Numbered from the stretch's first letter, positions 25,928-34,715 are shown. The stretch: 64,000 nt of DNA from Propionibacterium sp. oral taxon 192 str. F0372 (GCF_000413315.1 NZ_KE340297.1:623698-687697), one strand, 5' to 3'. Made by a program: numbers and translations. The notes: generated from the sequence alone by a model not told the origin.

Positions 25928-26234
25928 TTGAGACTCGCACGCATCCTCGCGGCCAACCACACAAGTGGCAATGGTGAAGCGATCGTGTCGGGCACCTAAG
26001 TATTGCGGTACAAGGACGCTGCCCATCCCTCATCGAACAGATGCGTGACGTCGGGGTCGGGCGCGAGCACAGGCTCATGGTCCTAGCCCAGAAGTCGGTG
26101 GAAACCGTCGCTCTCGTCCACGCCTGCCTGAGAGCAGGAATCGTCTTCGTCCCCGTCGATCCGGATGCACCTGCCGAACGATTGTGCTTCATCCTGAACG
26201 ACTGCGCCACGCATGCTACTGTGCGCATCGGTTT
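25928..26234 (+). pseudogene. Broken N-terminus of an AMP-forming ligase / adenylation domain
   Basis: The frame opens at TTG 25928 with LRLARILAANHTSGNGEAIV, then a TAA. Homology resumes one frame over and runs through DVGVGREHRLMVLAQKSVET and LRAGIVFVPVDPDAPAERL, the well-known opening of ANL-superfamily adenylating enzymes. It fades before 26240, far short of the ATP-binding core. It has both a stop and a frameshift, so the gene is dead. With the KAS III fragment and ACP it forms a remnant acyl- or amino-acyl-transfer cluster. Confidence 0.6.
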
Positions 26235-26332
26235 GATAATCCTGATCCTCAGCGGTCTGTCCCTCCCCTACTCCCGGCCACCGACTGCCGGGAGAGGCTC
26301 CGTAACTGCCTGTTCCAAGACCGACCAGCACA

Positions 26333-26374
26333 CGATCTGGGGAGACACCGCCGATGCGATGTCTCCCCAGATCG
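26333..26374 (-). terminator. Strong 15-bp hairpin at the 3' end of pntB
   Basis: CGATCTGGGGAGACA at 26333-26347 is perfectly complementary to 26360-26374 with a 12-base loop. It lies five bases beyond the pntB stop. It lacks a T-tract, as many actinobacterial terminators do. Confidence 0.6.
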
Positions 26375-26378
26375 AAGT

Positions 26379-27845
26379 TCAGCGTTCGATGGCTGCTGGC
26401 AGCGCGGTGTTGATCGCGTCCAGGGATGCCTTGGCATCACCAAACAGCATGTAGGTGTTGTCGTGGAAGAACAGCGGATTCTCCACGCCGGCGTATCCCG
26501 GCTTCATCGACCGCTTGAACACCACAACCTTCTTTGCCTCCCACACGCGCAGCACCGGCATGCCTGAGATCGGGGTACCAGGCTGGGTAGCTGACGGGTT
26601 GACGGTGTCGTTCGCGCCGATGACCAGCACCACGTCGGTCTCGTCGAATTCGTCGTTCACCTCGTCCATCTCGAAGACGATGTCATAGGGAACGTGCGCC
26701 TCGGCCAGCAGCACGTTCATATGCCCAGGCAGACGACCCGCAACCGGGTGGATCGCGAACCGCACCTCGACCCCGGCCTCCCCGAGCTTCTTGGCCAGCT
26801 CGGCAACGGGATATTGGGCCTGGGCAACAGCCATGCCATAGCCGGGGGTGATCATCACCGAACGGGCGTCGGCGAGTACCTGGGCCAGTTCAGCGGCGTT
26901 GAGTTCCTGGATCTCACCCTGCTCGTCCCTAGTCGCGACCGCCGTAGCGGCACCGAAGCCACCGAGGATCACCGAGACGAAGGAGCGGTTCATCGCCTTG
27001 CACATGATGTAGCTCAGGATGGCACCCGAGGCACCCACCAGGGCACCGGTGATGATGAGCACATTCATGCCGAGCGCAAAGCCGGAGAAGGCCGCAGCGA
27101 AACCAGAGTAGGAGTTCAGCATTGAGATGACCACCGGCATGTCCGCGCCACCGATGGCCGCCACCAGGTGGAAACCGAGGAACAGCGAGACCGCGGTGAG
27201 CAGGATCAACGGTAGCCAGTCTTGGGTGTTCTGGAACCACACCCCGCAACCGATGATCGCGATAACGCAACCGAGGTTGAGAAAGTTGCGACCGGGCAGG
27301 GTGAGCGGCGCCGACTGGATCTTCTCGGCAAGTTTGCCCCAGGCAACGATCGATCCGGTGAAGGTCACCGCTCCGATGAATACCCCAATCCAGATCTCAG
27401 CCATTGAGAAACCGATGTGCTCGTGGGCGTGACCGGCCTCCAGCTCGCGCCGGATCTCGATGAACACATTGAACCCGATGAGCACGGCGGCCAGCCCGAC
27501 AAAGGAGTGCAACTGGGCAATCAGCTGCGGCATCCCAGTCATCTCGACCCTGACTGCCTTGAACACCCCGATCACCGCACCAACCAGCACCACGACGACG
27601 AGAATCACCAAGGCCGGGACATCGGCGGTGCCGACGAAGGAGGGCATTCGATCTGCCCAGTCCTCGCCGCGCCAGCTGTCGGGGGCCCAGACGGCCACCA
27701 CCGTCGCCACGACGGCAAGAAACATCCCGAGGATGCCGAAGGCATTGCCCCGTTTGGACGTCTCAAAGCGGCTCAGCCCGGCCAGAGCGAGGATGAACAG
27801 CACCCCGGCGACGACATAGGTCGCCTGCACGAAATTCGCCAGCAT
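26379..27845 (-). CDS. pntB: NAD(P) transhydrogenase, beta subunit
   Basis: 488-aa membrane subunit with about nine transmembrane helices (residues 1-270) and the NADP-binding dIII domain at the C-terminus (from [16 protein letters not shown]). Together with PntA it transfers hydride from NADH to NADP+ driven by the proton gradient. Markers include [12 protein letters not shown] and the terminal [17 protein letters not shown] segment. It is six bases from pntA, in the same transcript. Confidence 0.97.
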   Translation of the reverse strand: MLANFVQATYVVAGVLFILALAGLSRFETSKRGNAFGILGMFLAVVATVVAVWAPDSWRGEDWADRMPSFVGTADVPALVILVVVVLVGAVIGVFKAVRVEMTGMPQLIAQLHSFVGLAAVLIGFNVFIEIRRELEAGHAHEHIGFSMAEIWIGVFIGAVTFTGSIVAWGKLAEKIQSAPLTLPGRNFLNLGCVIAIIGCGVWFQNTQDWLPLILLTAVSLFLGFHLVAAIGGADMPVVISMLNSYSGFAAAFSGFALGMNVLIITGALVGASGAILSYIMCKAMNRSFVSVILGGFGAATAVATRDEQGEIQELNAAELAQVLADARSVMITPGYGMAVAQAQYPVAELAKKLGEAGVEVRFAIHPVAGRLPGHMNVLLAEAHVPYDIVFEMDEVNDEFDETDVVLVIGANDTVNPSATQPGTPISGMPVLRVWEAKKVVVFKRSMKPGYAGVENPLFFHDNTYMLFGDAKASLDAINTALPAAIER

Positions 27846-27851
27846 CGTCGA

Positions 27852-29405
27852 TCAGCCCTTCCGGAACATCTTGAGCATGCGGTTGGTGACCGTGAAGCCA
27901 CCAAACACGTTGATGGAGGCGATCAGCACGGCTAGAGCCGCGATGATCGTGATCGTCATGTTGTCGGCACCGAGCTGGGAGATGGCACCCACCAGCACGA
28001 TTCCGGACACGGCGTTAGTGACGCTCATCAGCGGGGTGTGCAGTGCTGCGGTGACATTCCACACCACGTAGTAGCCGACGACCAGGGCCAGCGCGAATAC
28101 CCCGAACAGGCCGACGAAAGCCGGTGGAGCGAAGGTGAGAAGGGCGATCAGCAGCACCGATATGACACCGACGATGGAGAAAGACACCCACCATGGTTTC
28201 GGGTTCTTCGGTGGGTCCGGATCCACGCCGCCAGGCACAGGCTTGGCCTCGGGCACCGGCACCGGGGCCGCCGAGACCTGGATCGGTGGCGGCGGGAAGG
28301 TGATTTCCCCGTCGCGGGTAACCGTCATGTTGCGCAGCACCTCGTCCTCGAAGTCGATGACCAGCTGGCCATCTTTCCCAGGAGTGGCGAGCTTCAGCAG
28401 GTTCACCAGATTGGTGCCGTAAAGCTGGGAGGCCAGTGACGGCAGTCGCGAGGCCAGATCGGTGTAGCCGATGATCGTCACACCGTTGTCGGTGACGATC
28501 TTCTCACCGGGGGTGGTCAGTTCGCAGTTGCCGCCGCCCAAGGCACCCATGTCGACGATCACCGAGCCCGGCTTCATGGCGGCCACCATCTGCGCGGTGA
28601 TCAGCTTCGGCGAAGGCTTTCCCGGGATGGCCGCGGTGGTGACGATGATGTCCACTTTGGTGGCCTGCTCCATGTAGAGTTCGGCGGCCCGGGCGTTGTA
28701 GTCATCGCTGGTGGCCTTGGCGTAACCATCAGAGGAAACCCCCTGGTCGGCCTCACCGGAGCGCACTTTGAGGAAGGTGGCGCCCATCGACTCGACCTGC
28801 TCAGCGGTCTCCGGGCGGACGTCGGTGGCGTATACCTCCGCCCCGCGGGAATTCGCCGCGCCGATCGCTGCCAGCCCGGCAACGCCGGTGCCGATGACGA
28901 AGACCTTCGCCGGAGCGACCTTGCCTGCTGCGGTCACCTGGCCGCCAAAGGTCCGCCCAAAGCTGTAGGAAGCCTCGACGATCCCTCGGTACCCGGAGAT
29001 ATTGGCCTGGGATGACAGGGCATCCATCGACTGGGCCCGGGAGATGCGCGGCACCATATCCATGGACAGGCCGGTGATACCGGCCTCCTGCAAGGCCTTG
29101 AGGAGTTTCTCGTTCTGACGGGGACGCAGGAAAGTGATCAGGTTTGAGCCGCGATGCATCAACCCGATTTCGTCGGCGCTGGGCTCATTGATTGCGAGAA
29201 CCAGCTCCGATCCCCAAGCCTGCGCGGTGGACACGATCGTGGCGCCGGACTTCTCGAATTCGTTGTCCGGGAATGATGCACGGGCCCCGGCGCCCGACTC
29301 GACGACAACCTCATAACCCAGTTTGATCAGCTGTTCCACCGTCGCTGGTGTGGCGGCAACTCGATTCTCTCCGGGCAGGGATTCACGTGGAATGCCTATC
29401 CTCAT
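27852..29405 (-). CDS. pntA: NAD(P) transhydrogenase, alpha subunit
   Basis: 517 aa, the full-length undivided form: the NAD-binding dI domain (1-380, opening MRIGIPRESLPGENRVA), a proline-rich linker (about 370-395) and four membrane helices at the C-terminus (400-515). Many actinobacteria and proteobacteria split this subunit in two; here it is fused as in E. coli. TAGGCT lies six bases upstream of ATG 29405 and there is no ribosome site, so the operon mRNA is predicted to be leaderless. Confidence 0.97.
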   Translation of the reverse strand: MRIGIPRESLPGENRVAATPATVEQLIKLGYEVVVESGAGARASFPDNEFEKSGATIVSTAQAWGSELVLAINEPSADEIGLMHRGSNLITFLRPRQNEKLLKALQEAGITGLSMDMVPRISRAQSMDALSSQANISGYRGIVEASYSFGRTFGGQVTAAGKVAPAKVFVIGTGVAGLAAIGAANSRGAEVYATDVRPETAEQVESMGATFLKVRSGEADQGVSSDGYAKATSDDYNARAAELYMEQATKVDIIVTTAAIPGKPSPKLITAQMVAAMKPGSVIVDMGALGGGNCELTTPGEKIVTDNGVTIIGYTDLASRLPSLASQLYGTNLVNLLKLATPGKDGQLVIDFEDEVLRNMTVTRDGEITFPPPPIQVSAAPVPVPEAKPVPGGVDPDPPKNPKPWWVSFSIVGVISVLLIALLTFAPPAFVGLFGVFALALVVGYYVVWNVTAALHTPLMSVTNAVSGIVLVGAISQLGADNMTITIIAALAVLIASINVFGGFTVTNRMLKMFRKG

Positions 29406-29452
29406 GGCAGCAGCCTACCTACCGGCTTCGCGGGAATTCACGGCAGGACGGG

Positions 29453-30058
29453 CTAACAACGCTGGTCAGTGTCTGGACGCTGCCAGACCGCCAGATAGCG
29501 CCAGCCCGGGATGCGTTCCCAGCGCGCCCCGGGAAGCATCTCGAAGATGGTTGCGCGGGTCTGCCGCCAAGACTGGGTCGCATCCAGCTTTACTGTGCCG
29601 GGCTCCCAAGCGGTGGTTCCGACCCGGGAGATGAGGTTCTCGGGAACATCAGCCAGCGAGCGCAACATCTCCGAGGGGGCACGATCCCTGGCGGTGCCAC
29701 AGATGACCATGACCCCACCGGGCTTCAGCACCCTTCGCATCTCCACCAAGGCAAGTTCCTGGTGAGTGTGGTGCAGCATCATGACCGCCGTCACGGCGTC
29801 GAAGGAGTCGTTCTCGAAAGGCAGCGAGACGGCGTCGCCCAGCATGAAATGGGTGTTGGGAGCATCGGGCGGCAGGATGGTTGAGTCGCGGTCCACCCCG
29901 ATTACCTGGTGGCCGAGGGACGCGAGGTGGCCTGCCAAGGTTCCGTCGCCACAGCCGACATCGAGAACCACCTGATGACCAGAGACGATCTCGCCGATGC
30001 GCGGATACCACCTGGTGTTGTGGTTCCAGCGATCAGCGAAAGGATGCGCCTTGTGCAT
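29453..30058 (-). CDS. Class I SAM-dependent methyltransferase
   Basis: 201 aa. The SAM-binding motif is VLDVGCGDGTLAGHL near residue 31, followed by VIGVDRD, then LPFENDSFDAVTAVMMLHH and LKPGGVMVICG, typical of Methyltransf_11. The start is ATG 30058 because TATCGT lies seven bases upstream (leaderless spacing); an ATG at 30076 and a much longer frame to 30346 are less likely. Divergent from the cysK leader. The substrate is unknown. Confidence 0.85.
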   Translation of the reverse strand: MHKAHPFADRWNHNTRWYPRIGEIVSGHQVVLDVGCGDGTLAGHLASLGHQVIGVDRDSTILPPDAPNTHFMLGDAVSLPFENDSFDAVTAVMMLHHTHQELALVEMRRVLKPGGVMVICGTARDRAPSEMLRSLADVPENLISRVGTTAWEPGTVKLDATQSWRQTRATIFEMLPGARWERIPGWRYLAVWQRPDTDQRC

Positions 30059-30178
30059 ATTCCCGACGATACCCATGGGTGTTGCCCGAGGCGGCCACCG
30101 CACGAGGGAACACGACCACAGAACGACTACGAGTGGTGGGATCGGGAGGGTGGTTGCAGTCGTCCGTCCGCCGGACGG

Positions 30179-30210
30179 TTGACAGTTCGTGCACCCTAAG
30201 GTGCTAACGT
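30179..30210 (+). promoter_or_regulatory. Predicted promoter of the cysK leader
   Basis: TTGACA (30179-30184) and TAACGT (30205-30210), 20 bp apart, which is long. The -10 element lies seven bases before GTG 30218, so transcription should start at or beside the leader start codon. Confidence 0.45.
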
Positions 30211-30217
30211 CGGGTAC

Positions 30218-30298
30218 GTGATCAATGCAGGTCTTGTTTTGTCGGCGCACATGTCTGTCGCGTCGATGTCGGCCTGCCCGTGTCCGTGTTGTCGCTGA
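30218..30298 (+). CDS. Polycysteine leader peptide (predicted attenuator of cysK)
   Basis: 26 codons, GTG to TGA, ending ...SACPCPCCR: four cysteines in the last seven residues. It ends 119 bases before cysK. Leaderless polycysteine micro-ORFs are known in mycobacteria to regulate downstream sulfur genes by ribosome stalling when Cys-tRNA is scarce, so a cysteine-sensing role is likely. Downstream, 30307-30316 can pair with 30365-30375, while 30358-30368 can form its own hairpin; the two are mutually exclusive. Confidence 0.75.
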   Translation: MINAGLVLSAHMSVASMSACPCPCCR

Positions 30299-30306
30299 TC
30301 TGACGA

Positions 30307-30375
30307 CACGATCCCGACTGCCCGCATCCAGTGGCGGTTCATTCACATCTATCGTCGCCCGTCACGGGATTCGTG
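30307..30375 (+). promoter_or_regulatory. Alternative RNA stems between the leader peptide and cysK
   Basis: CACGATCCCG (30307-30316) pairs with CGGGATTCGTG (30365-30375) with one bulge. CCCG-TCA-CGGG (30358-30368) uses part of the same strand. A ribosome stalled on the Cys codons (30293 and before) could influence which forms. Predicted from complementarity only. Confidence 0.4.
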
Positions 30376-30417
30376 CGCCACCATTCCACCTGTTTCCACA
30401 CCCGACCAGGAGACCAA

Positions 30418-31353
30418 ATGACCATCCACGAAGATGCCACCAAACTCGTCGGCCACACCCCGCTCGTGCGGATCAACCGCCTCTTTGGCCCCGAAACCAA
30501 GGCCACCGTGCTCGCCAAGCTTGAGTACTACAACCCCGCCAATTCGGTGAAGGATCGCATCGGGGTGGCCATCGTCGACGCTGCCGAGGCCGACGGCTCG
30601 CTAAAGCCGGGTGGCACCATCGTCGAGGGCACCTCCGGCAATACTGGCATCGCCCTGGCCTGGGTGGGCGCGGCCCGCGGCTACAAGGTGATCATCGTGC
30701 TGCCCGAAACTTTCTCCAAGGAACGCCGTGCCGTGCTGCGCGCCCTGGGCGCCGAGCTGGTGCTGACCCCGGGGGCTGACGGCGTACCGGGAGCGAATAA
30801 GAGGGCCGAGGAGATCGCAGCGGAGATTCCCGGCGCGGTCCTTGCCCGCCAGTTCAGCAACGAGGCCAATGTCCGCATCCATCGCGAGACCACCGGCGAG
30901 GAGATCTGGGCCGATACCGATGGTGCGGTCGATATCTTCGTCGCGGGTGTCGGCACCTCCGGCACCATCAGCGGCGCAGGTTCGGCGTTGAAGGCCCACA
31001 ACCCCGATGTGAAGGTTTACGCGGTTGAGGCCGCCGAATCTGCCGTGTTATCAGGCGAGCCGAAGGGTGCTCACAAGATCCAGGGCATCTCCGCCGGTTT
31101 CGTTCCCGACATCCTGGATCGCGGCGTGCTCGACGGGATCATCAAGGTGAGTTCCGATGACGCCTTGGACTACGCCCGTCGCGCGGCTAGCCAGGAAGGC
31201 CTATTGGTTGGCATCTCCGCCGGCGCTGCGCTGAAAGCGGCCAGCGAGTTGGCGGCCGATCCGGACAATGCGGGCAAGACGATCGTCGCCATTATCCCGG
31301 ACTGGGGTGAGCGCTACCTGTCCACCCCGCTGTATGCCGACCTACTCGACTAA
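30418..31353 (+). CDS. cysK: Cysteine synthase A (O-acetylserine sulfhydrylase)
   Basis: 311-aa PLP enzyme making L-cysteine from O-acetylserine and sulfide. Lys45 in NPANSVKDR binds PLP; the phosphate loop is GVGTSGTISGAG and the substrate loop GTSGNTGIALA. The ATG at 30418 follows AGGAGA by four bases. The polycysteine leader 119 bp upstream suggests control by cysteine supply. No cysE follows directly. A GC-rich hairpin at 31367-31380 may end the transcript. Confidence 0.96.
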   Translation: MTIHEDATKLVGHTPLVRINRLFGPETKATVLAKLEYYNPANSVKDRIGVAIVDAAEADGSLKPGGTIVEGTSGNTGIALAWVGAARGYKVIIVLPETFSKERRAVLRALGAELVLTPGADGVPGANKRAEEIAAEIPGAVLARQFSNEANVRIHRETTGEEIWADTDGAVDIFVAGVGTSGTISGAGSALKAHNPDVKVYAVEAAESAVLSGEPKGAHKIQGISAGFVPDILDRGVLDGIIKVSSDDALDYARRAASQEGLLVGISAGAALKAASELAADPDNAGKTIVAIIPDWGERYLSTPLYADLLD

Positions 31354-31826
31354 TCGCGCGAGGTTCGCGGGTTCACCCGCCCGCACTAGATAATCCGCGC
31401 GATATCCACCGCGCCCCGAGCACCGAGGACCCAGGATGAGGACCCTATCAGTATCGGGGAGCGGTCCATCAGCGGGGGTCGGCCCGGTCAACCACCGGAC
31501 CGACCCTCGCCGTGCCCAAATTCCCGGTCTGCCGGCCCAGAATCACTTTCCCGAAGAAACGCGCGCAAGGTTGGCGGGCCGACGTCGAGACAGAATCACC
31601 CGGATGTCCAAGGCGATCCCGTGGAACGAGGCGGGTCACCACCACGTTGAGTGAAGATGCTGACCGCCCAGAGCCAGCGTCAAGGTCAACTCGCCGACAT
31701 TCATCCCACCTGCCTCGGTCACTCCGATGCTGGGCTCCGAGCGCGCAGAGGCAGTACAAGAGCACTCTCCACAAGAGATAATAAATTGAAAGAAATTGAT
31801 AAACTCAACAGAGAGGCTGGTCTGTA
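31354..31826. other. Gap with eroded sequence before the immunity genes
   Basis: No complete gene is supported. An open frame runs into the first immunity gene and ends ...LKEIDKLNREAGL with TAATG, overlapping the ATG at 31827. This looks like the tail of a lost coding sequence, perhaps a toxin, coupled to its immunity gene. Upstream of it the frames are broken. Confidence 0.45.
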
Positions 31827-32294
31827 ATGCTTGCGCCACGCGGCGATATTGATGTGTTCGTGCGAGCTGTAGGACACTCCCCTTCGGGGGGAAATCCTGC
31901 ATCCGCGGAGGTATTATCATTGCTTCCATCTCTGTTTGAGGTACAGGATTTGGAGGATGAGTATGGCGATGATTCCGCCTACTGGATCTTCCATGAATTT
32001 GGTGCGATTTTTCTCTGGGGAAACCATGTCCTCATTTCAGCGACCTTGTTCGTACAGGGATCGATGGAGGAAGATTGCGACCCCTATCCGCGCCGTCTGT
32101 TCGAGGCGTTCGGAAACGATGTGACACGTCAAGAGGTTGAGAAGAAACTTGGGGTTCCGGATTCATCTGGGGTCTGGAACGGTGAGTGGATTTGCTACGA
32201 CAATGTGAACGAAACGGAACTCCGTTTCGAGTTCGACGACGACAACCGCCTCTGGTCGGTCGGGGTGACAATGAAAGGCTGGGAGAATTTCTGA
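31827..32294 (+). CDS. Putative immunity protein, copy 1
   Basis: 155 aa, acidic, soluble, family not recognised. It is a clear paralogue of the protein at 33093-33560: shared segments include GNPASxEVL, DPYPRRLFxAFGND and the C-terminus LWSVGVTMKGWxxF. Because the second copy is directly coupled to a nuclease-type toxin fragment, both are read as immunity proteins. The ATG overlaps the TAA of an upstream open frame (TAATG). Confidence 0.6.
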   Translation: MLAPRGDIDVFVRAVGHSPSGGNPASAEVLSLLPSLFEVQDLEDEYGDDSAYWIFHEFGAIFLWGNHVLISATLFVQGSMEEDCDPYPRRLFEAFGNDVTRQEVEKKLGVPDSSGVWNGEWICYDNVNETELRFEFDDDNRLWSVGVTMKGWENF

Positions 32295-32302
32295 GGCTCC
32301 CC

Positions 32303-32521
32303 GTGAATCCCCGCAGTGAAATTGAAGTATTTCTTCGTAGCACCGACCTTTCCCCGGCCGAGGGCAATCCTGCTTCCGTAGAGGTCTTGAAAGTGCTGGC
32401 CACAAAGTTCGAACGTGACTTTTTGAACACGAGCATGGACACAAATCCACCTATCGGACTTTTTACAGCGCAGGCACAGACAAGGAGACGAGAGCGTCGG
32501 GTACGACCCCTATCCACTTGA
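32303..32521 (+). pseudogene. Degraded third copy of the immunity gene
   Basis: Begins at GTG 32303. Its DNA is nearly identical in places to the copy at 33093-33560, but it has a one-base deletion near 32430 and a 46-base deletion after about 32480, both shifting the frame. Homology ends abruptly near 32515, where unrelated sequence resembling the tail of another ORF begins. A product of about 72 residues could be made but would not fold like the intact copies. Confidence 0.65.
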
Positions 32522-32592
32522 AACACGCTGTCGAGTTCGCCATCAACCAAGCGATCGGCGTTGCCCTCAGCAAACTGCTGGAGGGATGACCC

Positions 32593-33093
32593 ATGGCCAA
32601 AGGAAAGGGGAAAGCTGCCGCCAAAGCACTCAAAGGCCCCTTCAAAAAGTACATGGACAAGCTCCTTGCCATACTCAAGAAACCCAACAAAAAGGGCAGG
32701 ATCACTCAGTGGGAGGTCGGCCACTACGGTGACTTGACGTCACGCCCAGGGCGAGATGGCATGGACATGGACCACATCCCATCCAAAGCAGCCTTGCTCA
32801 AACGAGCGGAAGCAATGAAAGGCAGGCCTCTTACAAGAAAACAAGAACGGCAGGTAATCGATTCTGGCACCGCAATGGCTGTCCCTCGACGCACCCATCA
32901 GACTGAAAGTAGAACATATGGACGCCGAAACAGTTCAGACCAAATTACAGACGACGCCGACGATCTAACATCAGCAGCCAAGAAGGATTTCGATATATAC
33001 CATGACGACATGTTGCAGGAAGGGTATACTGAAGAGCAGATAGAGGCCACATACAGAGAGATTTGTGCCAAGAACAGAGAGTTAGGTTATTGA
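32593..33093 (+). CDS. Orphan polymorphic-toxin C-terminus, HNH-like nuclease
   Basis: 166 aa. After a Lys-rich start it carries a domain with motifs VGHYGDL, MDMDHIPSKAALLKRA, GRPLTRKQE, VPRRTHQTESRTYGRRN and a helical tail ending N-x-x-x-GY. This is the pattern of the 'DHIPS' putative nuclease domain found at the C-termini of large secreted toxins. The delivery part is missing. In the same frame, upstream of a TGA at 32587-32589, an open stretch encodes KHAVEFAINQAIGVALSKL, probably a remnant of the parent. Its stop overlaps the next gene's ATG (TGATG). Confidence 0.65.
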   Translation: MAKGKGKAAAKALKGPFKKYMDKLLAILKKPNKKGRITQWEVGHYGDLTSRPGRDGMDMDHIPSKAALLKRAEAMKGRPLTRKQERQVIDSGTAMAVPRRTHQTESRTYGRRNSSDQITDDADDLTSAAKKDFDIYHDDMLQEGYTEEQIEATYREICAKNRELGY

Positions 33094-33560
33094 TGCTATC
33101 TCCAAAAGGCGAGATCGACGTTTTTCTTCGAGCCGTGGGACACACCCCGGCTGAGGGTAACCCTGCTTCCGTGGAGGTCTTGAAAGTGCTGGCCACAACG
33201 TTCGAGCGTGACGTCGTAGACACCGGAGATGGACGCAAGTCCACCTATTGGAGTTTCTACAGCGCAGGTACAGAGTTTGTATGGCGTCAACAGACATTGC
33301 TTTCCATTTCACTATTCACACAAGGAGACGAGAGCGCCGGGTACGACCCCTATCCGCGACGCCTGTTCGACGCATTCGGAAACGATGCAGGGCGTCGAGA
33401 GATTGAACAAATATTTGGAGCGCCAGAAGAAACCGGAGTATGGGAAAAAGAATGGATCTTGTATCGCGATCAAAACGGTACAGAGCTACACTTCGAGTTT
33501 GACGAGAACGATCGTCTCTGGTCGGTCGGGGTGACAATGAAGGGCTGGCAGGATTTCTGA
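33093..33560 (+). CDS. Putative immunity protein, copy 2 (coupled to the toxin)
   Basis: 155 aa. The ATG uses the last base of the toxin stop codon, the tight coupling expected of a toxin-immunity pair. Paralogue of the protein at 31827-32294, sharing GNPASVEVL, DPYPRRLFDAFGND and LWSVGVTMKGW. It probably binds and blocks the nuclease; the family is not recognised. An in-frame start at 33063 lies inside the toxin and was rejected. Confidence 0.65.
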   Translation: MLSPKGEIDVFLRAVGHTPAEGNPASVEVLKVLATTFERDVVDTGDGRKSTYWSFYSAGTEFVWRQQTLLSISLFTQGDESAGYDPYPRRLFDAFGNDAGRREIEQIFGAPEETGVWEKEWILYRDQNGTELHFEFDENDRLWSVGVTMKGWQDF

Positions 33561-33625
33561 GGCTCCCCGCGAATCCCGTAGTGAAATCGAAGTATTTCTT
33601 CGTGCTACCGACCGTCCGGCCGGAG
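33561..33625 (+). pseudogene. 5' stub of a fourth immunity copy
   Basis: The sequence after the second immunity gene repeats the junction seen after the first (compare 32291-32355): TGAGGCTCCCCG, then GTGAAATCGAAGTATTTCTT, then divergence. It is the start of a further copy, lost after about 60 bases. The following 220 bp hold no gene. Confidence 0.55.
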
Positions 33626-33845
33626 TCACTTGTGTTCGCGCGGCATCAGGGCCGTGACCACTGCCGATCAGCGGTCGGGAACCAGCACGCGCATACCGAA
33701 GCGCCGTAGCGCCATCACCACGTAACCGGTCTGGCCAGCCGGATCGCCGACAACCTCGGATTCCCCAAGACACCCGCTCCCGGATGCAACGATGTAGGCA
33801 ATCCGGTTCTCCCGGATGATCCGCGTCACCCCACGGAAGGTTCCC

Positions 33846-34715
33846 ATGAGGATTCGAGCCGCCACTGCCCTCGTCGCCCTGCTCAGCTTGGCCGCCTGCG
33901 CCAAAGGGCAGGCACCCGCAGCGCTGGCCCCCGTGGCGGTGGGAGATCTCGGCTGGAGTTGCACCTCATCGGCACATCAAGAAGCACTGGCCCGGGAGCT
34001 GGCCGCCATCGACGTGTCCTCCTTGGCCACCGACGGGGTCACCGCGGCGGTCTCCGTCCACGACGACACCGGGATGAACTGCTCCTACCAGGGTGACGAG
34101 GAACTCTACGCGGCGAGCACCATCAAGGTAGTGACCGCCACCGCGGTACTGTCAAATGCCCAGGAGATTTCCGAGGAGACCTGGGATCGCATCGAATCGG
34201 CCATCATCACCTCCGACAACCAAGCCCAGCAGAAGCTTTGGGAGCAGGCCGGTGGCGGCCAAGCGATGACCGATTACATGGTCTCGATCGGCATGGACAA
34301 CTCCGCGGCCATCCCCGGCGACGACGGCTCGGGGCTGGCGATGGTCTCAGCCGACGACATGGCCCTATTCTGGAACTCCTTGTCGCAGGGCAGATTGCTG
34401 GATCAGGAAAGGACCCGGCGGGTTCTCGGTTTCGCCTCCACGGTGGCCGATGACCAGGACTGGGGCATCGGCGCAGGTACTGGGAAGGACGACCGGGTCC
34501 AACTCAAGAATGGTTGGCTCGACGAGGCAACCGCCGATGCCCGGATCGACCCGGGCACATCTCCGTGGATGGTCAATTCCACCGGACATATCTCTTCCGG
34601 AGACGATGGCTGGGCCATTGCCGTGATGACAACGGGAAACAAGACCCATTCGGCGGGGATCGCCACCGTCGAGGAGATCTCCATGGCAGTCAACCAGGTG
34701 CTCCTCGACCGGTGA
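33846..34715 (+). CDS. Beta-lactamase-fold lipoprotein (serine hydrolase)
   Basis: 289 aa with lipobox LAAC at about residues 15-18. It carries the three penicillin-recognising motifs: S-x-x-K in AASTIKVVTA, SDN in IITSDNQAQ and KNG (variant of KTG) in LKNGWLD. This places it in the class A beta-lactamase superfamily. A clear omega-loop Glu166 equivalent could not be assigned, so it may be a beta-lactamase, a weak DD-peptidase or a non-enzymatic relative. GGAAGG precedes ATG 33846. Convergent with mshB. Confidence 0.8.
   Translation: MRIRAATALVALLSLAACAKGQAPAALAPVAVGDLGWSCTSSAHQEALARELAAIDVSSLATDGVTAAVSVHDDTGMNCSYQGDEELYAASTIKVVTATAVLSNAQEISEETWDRIESAIITSDNQAQQKLWEQAGGGQAMTDYMVSIGMDNSAAIPGDDGSGLAMVSADDMALFWNSLSQGRLLDQERTRRVLGFASTVADDQDWGIGAGTGKDDRVQLKNGWLDEATADARIDPGTSPWMVNSTGHISSGDDGWAIAVMTTGNKTHSAGIATVEEISMAVNQVLLDR

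Noticed and set aside
26041-26454. 137-codon ORF as an intact gene
   Set aside because: Only its first 60 codons resemble an adenylating enzyme, the upstream part is frameshifted, and the rest runs into the pntB terminator and pntB antisense sequence.
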